A stretch of DNA of 9,157 nt from Bacteroidota bacterium (GTDB lineage Bacteria; Bacteroidota; Bacteroidia; Flavobacteriales; Flavobacteriaceae), in contig CANINJ010000063.1 of NCBI GenBank assembly GCA_947468985.1, positions 1 to 9,157 of the forward strand, read 5' to 3'. The position numbers and the translations under genes are program-made. Below, piece by piece: positions 1-5,977 of this stretch (position 1 is its first letter; every line of letters starts with the position of its first letter). The notes below the pieces were generated by a model. That model searched no databases. It worked only from the letters and a program-made list of their open reading frames with translations, and had not been told where the DNA came from.

Positions 1-369
1 ATTCTTTCTAAAATAAATGAAATTCCTAAAAGCATTTATAGAAAAAATAATTACTTAGCCGTTTGTCGTTACTTGATTTTTTCACATCAATACTATTTTT
101 TATTCTTGGCTTTTGATGTGCAATTACCCTACTTAACTTTAATGGCAACCATTGCAACAGTATATTTTTTAGCTTCGTCATTGCCCACTTTTCAGTTTTT
201 AGACTTTGCCGTAAAGGGAAGTGTTGCCGTTTATTTCTTTGGATTATTGGGTGTAAATGAATGGATTGTCATTTTTATAAGCACTTTGATGTGGTTTCTG
301 AATGTGGTTTTGCCAGTGCTAATTGGGAGTTATTATGTATTAAATTTTAAATCGAAATGGAAGCAATAA
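1..369 (+). CDS. C-terminal part of a lysylphosphatidylglycerol-synthase-TM / flippase-like membrane protein (partial)
   Basis: The frame is open from base 1 with no stop and ends at TAA 367-369, so this is the last 122 residues of a longer protein whose start lies outside the window. The visible part is strongly hydrophobic, with likely membrane segments at about residues 44-61, 73-85 and 87-113, and it ends in a short basic tail (FKSKWKQ). The pattern of a serine/proline turn (SSLP, 59-62), then KGSVAV (72-77), then WFLN..LP.LIG (98-109) recalls the C-terminus of the UPF0104 / lysylphosphatidylglycerol synthase transmembrane family, which in Bacteroidota usually occurs without the aminoacyl-transferase domain. 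The substrate of such stand-alone proteins is generally unknown; a lipid-related envelope role is an inference. A TTG at 73 lies in this frame but is internal, because similar protein sequence continues upstream of it. The gene converges directly on the lipoprotein gene that follows. The family call rests on pattern memory only. Confidence 0.7.
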   Translation: MLSKINEIPKSIYRKNNYLAVCRYLIFSHQYYFLFLAFDVQLPYLTLMATIATVYFLASSLPTFQFLDFAVKGSVAVYFFGLLGVNEWIVIFISTLMWFLNVVLPVLIGSYYVLNFKSKWKQ

Positions 370-846
370 CTATTCTATTTTTAAAATAACGGGTAAAACA
401 AATTGAGTTTTCACGGGCATTCCTCTTTTAATTGCGGGATGTACTTTTGGAAAATCTACCAATCGTGCGTGAAGAATACTGTCTATTTTAATGGTGTCGT
501 AAGCAATGCTATCTTTTGGAAATTGTGGTTCAAACTTCATTGTTGCATTTGCAAAAATGGTAACTTTCACTTCAATTGTGTCTAATTCTGGGTATAAAAT
601 AGACAAGGTATCAACGCTTAATTTATCTTGTATTGTTTGCGTTAGAAATGCAAAGAAACACTGTTTTTGCATCGTTTCATCTTTGATTTTTTCACACTCA
701 TAAAAAGACGGAAATTCATCCACTTCATTCCAGTTGATGGCTTTCATTTCTTTGTCTAATAATTCTTTTTTCGATGGCACTTCATTGCCAAAATATTGAC
801 AAGAAGCAATCGTAAAAAGTATAAGTAAAGCAATTGCCTTTTTCAT
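370..846 (-). CDS. Putative lipoprotein with TonB C-terminal-like domain
   Basis: A 158-residue protein read from ATG at 846 to TAG at 372-370. It begins MKKAIALLILFTIASC, a short basic and hydrophobic leader ending in a good lipobox (I-A-S-C, Cys16), so it is probably a lipidated envelope protein. After an acidic, lysine-rich N-terminal part with three cysteines (51, 62 and the lipid Cys16), the last 65 or so residues read VKVTIFANATMKFEP...FPKVHPAIKRG.PV...FVLPVI. This resembles the TonB C-terminal fold, where a strand is followed by a helix, then P.+.PA..+G.PV and a final strand with LP. It lacks the N-terminal membrane anchor and proline-rich spacer of a true TonB, so it is not an energy transducer as such. 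Function is unknown. A -7 motif lies about 23 bases upstream. Its last codon abuts the stop codon of the convergent membrane-protein gene with no gap. Confidence 0.72.
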   Translation of the reverse strand: MKKAIALLILFTIASCQYFGNEVPSKKELLDKEMKAINWNEVDEFPSFYECEKIKDETMQKQCFFAFLTQTIQDKLSVDTLSILYPELDTIEVKVTIFANATMKFEPQFPKDSIAYDTIKIDSILHARLVDFPKVHPAIKRGMPVKTQFVLPVILKIE

Positions 847-868
847 ATTTGGGGAAATAATAATAATT

Positions 869-876
869 CAAAATTA
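869..876 (-). promoter_or_regulatory. -7 promoter element of the 370-846 lipoprotein gene
   Basis: On the reverse strand these bases read TAATTTTG, an exact match to the Bacteroidota -7 consensus TAnnTTTG. A TTTG (reverse of CAAA at 891-894) lies upstream, but the spacing of about 14 bases is shorter than the usual 17-23, so the -33 element is weak. The expected transcription start is near 863-866, giving a 5' leader of roughly 20 bases before ATG 846. The sequence match is direct; activity is inferred. Confidence 0.5.
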
Positions 877-988
877 AGAAATTAATTTAACAAACCGCTA
901 AAAATGAATTTTTTGAATACTAAATGGAGATTATTTTTAAAAATACAATTTCCTAAATTTACTAATTTTCTATTTATCTAAATATCCT

Positions 989-996
989 TACTTTTG
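989..996 (+). promoter_or_regulatory. -7 promoter element of pth
   Basis: TACTTTTG matches the Bacteroidota -7 consensus TAnnTTTG exactly. No TTG is found at the proper -33 distance; only a T-run (966-969) is present. The element ends only four bases before ATG 1001, so transcription would start at or beside that ATG. This bears on the choice of translation start for pth. Confidence 0.55.
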
Positions 997-1000
997 TAAA

Positions 1001-1627
1001 ATGATAAAATGGATAACAAATATTTTTTCAATAGCAAAAAAGGAAGTAAGTACAGAGGATATGAAAAAATTTTTAATTGTAGGACTTGGAAATATTGGTG
1101 CTGAATATGCCAATACGCGACATAATATAGGTTTTAAAGTGTTGGATTATTTGGCAAAAAAAGAAAGTCTTTCTTTTGAAACGGTTAAATTCGGTGCTTT
1201 GGCAGAATATAAATTCAAAGGGAAAACAATGTTGCTTTTGAAGCCAAATACCTATATGAATCTTAGCGGTAAAGCGGTAAAATTTTGGATGGATAAGGAG
1301 AAAATCTCTTTGGAAAACATATTAATAATTACCGACGATTTAAATTTATCTTTCGGGACTATTAGAATAAGATCTAAAGGTAGTGATGGCGGTCATAATG
1401 GATTGAAAAACACAACACTTGTTCTTAATACACAAGAGTATGCAAGGTTTCGATTTGGAATTAGTGATGAATTCAAAAAAGGAAAACAAGTAGATTATGT
1501 GCTTGGAGAATGGGATGAAGCTGAAAAGGAAAAACTTCCAGAACGATTAGAATTAGCCTCTGAAATCATTAAATCTTTTGGTTCGGCAGGTTTAGAAAAC
1601 ACAATGACTTCTTTTAATGGAAAATAA
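1001..1627 (+). CDS. pth: Peptidyl-tRNA hydrolase (Pth)
   Basis: Pth cleaves the ester bond of peptidyl-tRNAs released prematurely from ribosomes, recycling tRNA in the cytoplasm. The 208-residue frame has all the family signatures: GLGNIG (28-33, Asn31), NTRHNIGF (38-45, catalytic His41), KPNTYMNLSG (81-90, Asn87), DDLNLSFG (112-119, Asp112) and GSDGGHNGLK (127-136, His132 and Asn133). The first 20 residues precede the usual family start MKKFLIVGLGN and are extra relative to E. coli Pth (about 194 aa). Starting at ATG 1061 gives 188 residues, a normal length, and an AGAGG lies just before that ATG. The -7 motif ends 4 bases before ATG 1001, so start 1001 would need a leaderless or nearly leaderless mRNA, while start 1061 would have a leader of about 60 bases. 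I keep 1001 because the extension stays open and basic, and I recall similar extensions in flavobacterial Pth, but 1061 is a real alternative. A strong terminator overlaps the stop codon. Confidence 0.96.
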   Translation: MIKWITNIFSIAKKEVSTEDMKKFLIVGLGNIGAEYANTRHNIGFKVLDYLAKKESLSFETVKFGALAEYKFKGKTMLLLKPNTYMNLSGKAVKFWMDKEKISLENILIITDDLNLSFGTIRIRSKGSDGGHNGLKNTTLVLNTQEYARFRFGISDEFKKGKQVDYVLGEWDEAEKEKLPERLELASEIIKSFGSAGLENTMTSFNGK

Positions 1628-1663
1628 AAAAGGGGAAAACTAATTAAAGTTTTCCCCTTTTTT
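1626..1663. terminator. Bidirectional rho-independent terminator between pth and the protease gene
   Basis: A perfect 15-bp stem (six A, GGGG, AAAA, C pairing with G, TTTT, CCCC, six T) surrounds an 8-base loop (taattaaa, 1641-1648). The A-run on the left and T-run on the right give a U-tract on both strands, so it can end pth transcripts from the left and the metalloprotease transcript from the right. It begins inside the pth stop codon (1625-1627) and lies 15 bases past the protease stop. Confidence 0.92.
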
Positions 1664-1678
1664 GACTTGAAAAAATTA

Positions 1679-4600
1679 TTATTCGATAATAATTCTCTTA
1701 ACTACTTTTTTGTCTCCATCTTGAACAGTTACAAGATAAACCCCAGCTTGAACTTGGTCAAGTTGAACGTTTTGAGAGAACAATCCCGTATTGCTATATT
1801 TGTTATTCAAAATTGTTCTTCCTCTCATATCGTGAACTAAAATAGACACTTCTTTATTAGAGGTTGAATTAAATTGAACGGTAAAGTTTCCTTTATTTGG
1901 ATTTGGATACAATGCAAAGTTAGCTAATGTATTGTCGCTAATACCCATTGTTGCAGGTTCAGCAACACATAAGTTTAATGACCAGTTGCTAACAGATCCA
2001 GTGTCTCCCGTGTACCAATCTGTTGCTCTAAGCGTCCATGTTCCGCTAGCAGCCTTTCCATAAAAAACAGTTATTGGATCTGCGGGTTTAACATTACCTG
2101 TTATAGGAGCTGGAAGTAAGCAACTACCAGATGGTAATTGAACTGTTGCTGCATTTGTAAAATTAAAAGTATAGCTGGTTCCAGTAGGGTTACTTGCTCC
2201 TTCGTCACAACTTCTATTAATTAGCTTAATAATAGTCCCATCAGGATGTACTAATTCAATAATTAAATCTTGAAGATAAGTGTGTGTCATGGTCAATCCA
2301 ACTGTTACATCGTTCAAACTTCCCGAAACGGTTCCTGGAACAACAATTGTTTTAGTAGCAGTTGTACCAGCAGTATTTGCTGCAGTTCCATCAACAATAG
2401 GTAAATTAGTGTTGTTTGCGTAGCTGTAGGTGCAATTTGAACTACCAGTTGTAAATTTATATCCTGCACTATATGTTCCAGAACAAGAAGGATTTTTTGG
2501 TAATACTCTCCAGTAATAATTAGTTGCCTCTAATAAACCAGAAAAAATAACTGTTAATGATGTTACAGTCCCTGTGCTAATAATGTTTGTAAAGGCAGCA
2601 TCTGTAGCTATCTGAACATCATAGCTTGTAGCAGCAATTGTATTTGCAGCCCAAGTTAAAGACCCTGATGTACTAATGCCAGTGGCGTTATTAGCTGGAG
2701 CAGTTAGAGTTTGAGTTCCAAAATTAGGACTAAATAATTCTAAATAAAATGGTGCAGTTTTAGTAGTTGCACCCGAAGTTGCGGTTACAGTAATTAGATT
2801 TACGCCTAATGTAGCAGCTCCAGTCGAAGCAAGAGTCATTGTAACATTTCCGCTTGCAGTCATTGTAGCTGGAGAAAATGAGGCAGTAACTCCTGCTGGC
2901 AATGTTCCAGCACTAAAAGTTGTAGTTCCTGTAAATCCTGCATAAGTAGTATAAGGAATAGTATAAGTTGCGCCACTTCCTTGACAAGCTTGTTTGTTTT
3001 GTTGTTCCGCAACACCATTGAATCCAATAGCAAAACTATTTGGAGCAGCTGTTATAGCGAAGTTAGTATTAGAAATATCGTAAAAAATATGATTGTACCC
3101 TTTAATCAAAATTCTATTTGTAATACCTACATTATTGGGTACAGTAATAACTTCCGAACCATCGTTAGGGACTTTACTAGCTAATAATGTTGGATATGTA
3201 AAGGTTCCAGCAGTAGTATTAACGTCTTTAGAAAGATAAATATCAACAAAAGCAGCATTAATTCCATTTGCAGTTGAGCCTCCAACATTCCAAGTAACGT
3301 TTTGATTGCTTCCACCTGGCCATGATAAACCTGTAGCACTTGGAACTAAAACTGCAAAAGCTGCAACTCCTGTTGCTGCACTAACTGTAACTTTCATCAC
3401 ATCTGTATCTGTTAATCCTCCTAATCCTAGACCCGCAACATTATCTCTACCTGTGAAAGCAAAAGTTAGTGATCTAGATACCGAGCTAAGAGCTTCGACT
3501 TTAAATGTTGAGTTGGTAGGATTTGTTGTTGAATTTGGAACAGCATTTGTGGTTGCTAAATTGGCAACAACACTTTTCATTGTTGGGAAATATCTTATTG
3601 GTGATGAAACTGGGGTATACGATTTCCAATTTGGACCAAGTACTTTTGTTGCTGCAGCAGCACTTGTAGTTTGGTTTGCAATATCTGCATTATTAATTTG
3701 TTCCCAACAATAGGTAAGTGCGTTTCCATTTGGATCAGTTCCAGATCCTGTCAACATAAAAGGAGTGCTTTTAGGAATGGTATAGTCAGCTCCAGCATTT
3801 ACAACAGGTGCTAAATTAGATAATGGAGTTCTTGTAGGACAAGTTTTATCAATCATATTTTTTTCAACTTGAAAAATTGAGGCATAATGAAAATATGCAT
3901 CTGAATTAGGCTGTACATCTGTTGTTCCAGTAATTCCAGCATATCCCATTATTGTAGATCCTGAACCTACTTCCATATTCACTCCATTTGATTCAGTGCT
4001 ATGAGAGAAAGTATGATTTCCGCCAAATTGATGTCCCATTTCGTGCACTACATAATCAATATCAAAAGTGTCTCCCATTGCAGATCCAGAACCAGGAGAA
4101 GTAATTCCACTTCCTTTTTGTCCGTCAACACAAACGCATCCAATACAACCTGCATTACCACCACCACCAGAAGCGCCGAATAAGTGTCCAATATCATAGT
4201 TTGCTTCCCCAATTTTAAGTGTCAAATCAGCTTGCAATTCCGCATTCCAATTAGCCATACTTGCTGCAGCTGAAAAAGGATCTGAAGCAGCATTTGTGTA
4301 TCTTATAAGTGTGTTGTCAATCATGTTCATGTGAATAGAAAAATCTTTTTCAAAAACACCATTTACACGGGTCATCGTTGCATTCATTTGGACTAATGCA
4401 CCAGCAGCACCACCAAAAGCAGTTCCGTATTCTCCTGTGCATGCAAGCGCTAATTTAAAAGTCAACAATTCTGAATTGCTTGATCGTTGGGTATTTGCAA
4501 TTTCTTTTCTTACAGATTCTGAAATTCCATTGTCTTCAGTACGGCAAGTAAAACCACTTTTTCTATTAGATGAGTTATAGATAGCATATACTTTTCCATC

Positions 4601-5059
4601 TGCAGAATAAGGTTCCATAAATTCATTTTTAGTATCTGTTCTAAAAACCATTGTTTGAATTCCTTGTGGAGAAATACTCATTCTAAGGATTGCATATTTA
4701 TCTTGTAAACTTCTTCCTGCATAAGCACGAATATCTGGGTTTTGAGCCTGAAAATTAGGAGTGAAATTTGACGCTTCAAAAACTTCAAATTGCTCTAATC
4801 CACCTTGTTTGTTAGGTAAAGAAATTACAACTCCGTTTCTTGATACGAAACGATCTTGAGCGTTGGATAAAATTTGTTTCATTGAATTGAAATTCAAATC
4901 GTACAAATCAAAATCTGATGGGAAATCTGGTCTTTCAATGTTTTTTGAAGTAGCCAAAATAGCTCCTCCTTTGTGTTTACTCCATAAATTATCTGTTTGT
5001 GCTTGTAAATTACAAAACATAAAGACAGATGCAAATGCAAATAGTAATTGTTTTTTCAT
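1679..5059 (-). CDS. Secreted reprolysin-like zinc metalloprotease with P domain and T9SS sorting domain
   Basis: A 1126-residue exported protease. Residues 1-20 form a signal peptide (MKKQLLFAFASVF...LQA, cleavage likely before Gln21). A pro-region follows to about residue 198, then a catalytic domain to about 408. The catalytic domain has a Gly/Cys-rich loop with Cys305, 308 and 310, the zinc motif HEMGHQFGGNH (339-349; His339, His343 and His349 ligands, Glu340 the base) and a Met-turn IMGY around Met371, as in metzincins of the M12B/reprolysin-like group. Downstream are an Ig/PKD-like module (about 417-560), further beta-sandwich regions, a fibronectin III-like module (about 783-871), a proprotein-convertase P domain (about 878-1031) and a type A T9SS sorting domain (about 1046-1126; YPNP, G.Y.V and the basic tail KKVVKRIIIE). 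T9SS substrates are moved across the outer membrane and released or anchored to surface LPS, with removal of this tail. ATG 5059 is chosen because it begins the signal peptide and lies about 30 bases past a -7 motif; TTG 5125 is rejected. Single-gene transcript; peptide or host substrates unknown. Confidence 0.93.
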   Translation of the reverse strand: MKKQLLFAFASVFMFCNLQAQTDNLWSKHKGGAILATSKNIERPDFPSDFDLYDLNFNSMKQILSNAQDRFVSRNGVVISLPNKQGGLEQFEVFEASNFTPNFQAQNPDIRAYAGRSLQDKYAILRMSISPQGIQTMVFRTDTKNEFMEPYSADGKVYAIYNSSNRKSGFTCRTEDNGISESVRKEIANTQRSSNSELLTFKLALACTGEYGTAFGGAAGALVQMNATMTRVNGVFEKDFSIHMNMIDNTLIRYTNAASDPFSAAASMANWNAELQADLTLKIGEANYDIGHLFGASGGGGNAGCIGCVCVDGQKGSGITSPGSGSAMGDTFDIDYVVHEMGHQFGGNHTFSHSTESNGVNMEVGSGSTIMGYAGITGTTDVQPNSDAYFHYASIFQVEKNMIDKTCPTRTPLSNLAPVVNAGADYTIPKSTPFMLTGSGTDPNGNALTYCWEQINNADIANQTTSAAAATKVLGPNWKSYTPVSSPIRYFPTMKSVVANLATTNAVPNSTTNPTNSTFKVEALSSVSRSLTFAFTGRDNVAGLGLGGLTDTDVMKVTVSAATGVAAFAVLVPSATGLSWPGGSNQNVTWNVGGSTANGINAAFVDIYLSKDVNTTAGTFTYPTLLASKVPNDGSEVITVPNNVGITNRILIKGYNHIFYDISNTNFAITAAPNSFAIGFNGVAEQQNKQACQGSGATYTIPYTTYAGFTGTTTFSAGTLPAGVTASFSPATMTASGNVTMTLASTGAATLGVNLITVTATSGATTKTAPFYLELFSPNFGTQTLTAPANNATGISTSGSLTWAANTIAATSYDVQIATDAAFTNIISTGTVTSLTVIFSGLLEATNYYWRVLPKNPSCSGTYSAGYKFTTGSSNCTYSYANNTNLPIVDGTAANTAGTTATKTIVVPGTVSGSLNDVTVGLTMTHTYLQDLIIELVHPDGTIIKLINRSCDEGASNPTGTSYTFNFTNAATVQLPSGSCLLPAPITGNVKPADPITVFYGKAASGTWTLRATDWYTGDTGSVSNWSLNLCVAEPATMGISDNTLANFALYPNPNKGNFTVQFNSTSNKEVSILVHDMRGRTILNNKYSNTGLFSQNVQLDQVQAGVYLVTVQDGDKKVVKRIIIE

Positions 5060-5091
5060 TATTTGATAGTTTAGTTTTGGGTTTAAAAAAT

Positions 5092-5125
5092 CAAAAATAA
5101 AACTTTTATGTGAATAATTAAACAA
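5092..5125 (-). promoter_or_regulatory. Promoter of the metalloprotease gene
   Basis: On the reverse strand TATTTTTG (5099-5092) is an exact TAnnTTTG -7 element, and TTG (5125-5123) lies 23 bases upstream as a -33 element, at the long end of the 17-23 range described for Flavobacterium. The expected transcript start near 5086-5088 gives a leader of about 28 bases to ATG 5059. This makes a start at TTG 5125 impossible from this promoter. Confidence 0.55.
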
Positions 5126-5482
5126 TTCGTCGGATTTAACACGTTATTTTAACAGAATATTAATTTAGTAAAATATGTTTAATAGGAAAATGAATTAAAA
5201 TATTATTTTTAACGGATGATAATTATTTTTTCATAATTAGATTATTGATATGATGTTAGTAAATGTAGTTTAATAAAAAATGTATAAAAAATATAATTTA
5301 ATAAGCACTTAAGGGGTGTTTTGTTGTAATTAAAAAACCATTCAGTACGAATCTAAATATCAGTCTATTTCCAATCCAATTTTAATTAATTTTAGAAATG
5401 CACCCCTTTTGAGAAATCAAAATAAGCAGTACATTAGCAGAAATACTATTGCAGTTCTATTCGCATATTACAATTAATAAAC
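5126..5482. other. AT-rich intergenic region with no gene seen
   Basis: About 357 bases lie between the protease promoter and the next gene. The stretch is extremely AT-rich with many short A and T runs, stops in all frames, and no reading frame, tRNA or terminator that I can support. It contains the spaced inverted repeat described separately (arms 5311-5318 and 5401-5408). A weak -7-like site TACTATTG (5444-5451, one mismatch to TAnnTTTG) is the best promoter candidate I found for the lipoprotein gene at 5483, without a -33 partner. Confidence 0.6.
5311..5408. repeat. Spaced inverted repeat, 8-bp arms
   Basis: AAGGGGTG at 5311-5318 is the exact reverse complement of CACCCCTT at 5401-5408, with 82 bases between. 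GC-rich runs like these are rare in the surrounding AT-rich DNA, so the pairing stands out, and one further G-T pair (5319/5400) is possible. No target duplication or transposase is visible. It could be the ends of a tiny mobile remnant, the closing stem of a structured RNA, or chance. Confidence 0.4.
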
Positions 5483-5923
5483 ATGAAAAAATATACAAAA
5501 CACTTTTTGATATTGACACTTTTTAATTTACTAACTTTTTGCGCTACAAAAGAAAGTAGTAAAGCAACTTTTCCACAAGAAATTACGTCAATGTCTTTTG
5601 AAAAATGGACCGGCGGAAGAAGGGAAACGGGAAGTGGAACAAAAGTTAGTATCGAATTTAAAAAACCGCTACTAAAAAATATTCACTTACAGAAAATCTA
5701 TTTTCAAAATCAAGAAACTGAAATTGTCCAAGAAAACGAAACAAAATATAGCGCAAATTTTCATTCCAATGCCTTATATCGGGAACAACATTCATCAGAT
5801 GCGGCGTCTAAAAATTTCAATTTGAAAGACAATGAAGCCGTAATTGAATATCAAAATCACAACAAAACCTTTTTTTATAAATGTAGCAATATCAAAGAAA
5901 TTCCAATGATTATGTATGAATAG
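5483..5923 (+). CDS. Putative small lipoprotein, unknown function
   Basis: A 146-residue protein from ATG 5483 to TAG. The N-terminus MKKYTKHFLILTLFNLLTFC is a basic and hydrophobic leader, with Cys20 where a lipobox would be. The residue before Cys20 is Phe instead of the usual Gly, Ala or Ser, so lipidation is uncertain. The mature part contains FEKWTGGRRETGSGTKVSIEFKKP (split here: FEKWTGG at 40-46, then GSGTKV), alternating beta-like stretches and a late NEAVIEYQNHNKTFFYK segment, which suggests a small beta-sandwich. I recognise this as the type of conserved hypothetical lipoprotein seen in Flavobacteriia but know no function. No clear promoter or terminator borders it. It ends 22 bases before the -7 motif of the flippase gene, so it is probably a separate transcription unit upstream of the cluster. 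Confidence 0.75.
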   Translation: MKKYTKHFLILTLFNLLTFCATKESSKATFPQEITSMSFEKWTGGRRETGSGTKVSIEFKKPLLKNIHLQKIYFQNQETEIVQENETKYSANFHSNALYREQHSSDAASKNFNLKDNEAVIEYQNHNKTFFYKCSNIKEIPMIMYE

Positions 5924-5945
5924 ACAAAAACTACCAAAAATTACT

Positions 5946-5953
5946 TATTTTTG
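5946..5953 (+). promoter_or_regulatory. -7 promoter element of the flippase-dut cluster
   Basis: TATTTTTG is an exact TAnnTTTG match. No TTG is found 17-23 bases upstream. Transcription would start near 5958-5960, giving a leader of about 20 bases to TTG 5978. The first in-frame TTG (5951-5953) is part of this element and would not be on the transcript. Confidence 0.55.
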
Positions 5954-5977
5954 TTACTTTCAAATCATAAAACAACC

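Noticed and set aside
403..703. Two short forward-strand frames opposite the lipoprotein gene
   Set aside because: They are antisense to a gene with a good signal peptide and lipobox, have Cys/Phe-rich compositions of random type and no promoter motif.
3306..3713. 135-codon forward-strand open frame inside the metalloprotease gene
   Set aside because: It lies opposite a well-supported protease domain region, has a low-complexity Ala/Val/Thr composition typical of an antisense shadow, and no promoter or start context.
5060..5125. Longer start of the metalloprotease at TTG 5125 (22 extra residues)
   Set aside because: The extra residues precede a clean signal peptide starting at ATG 5059, and TTG 5125-5123 fits better as the -33 element of the promoter whose -7 motif is at 5099-5092.
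5444..5451. TACTATTG as promoter of the lipoprotein gene at 5483
   Set aside because: One mismatch to TAnnTTTG and no TTG at -33 distance; in such AT-rich DNA this match is expected by chance, so it is only mentioned in the intergenic entry.
5951..5977. Flippase start at TTG 5951
   Set aside because: These bases form the end of the -7 motif TATTTTTG, so they would lie upstream of the transcript start.
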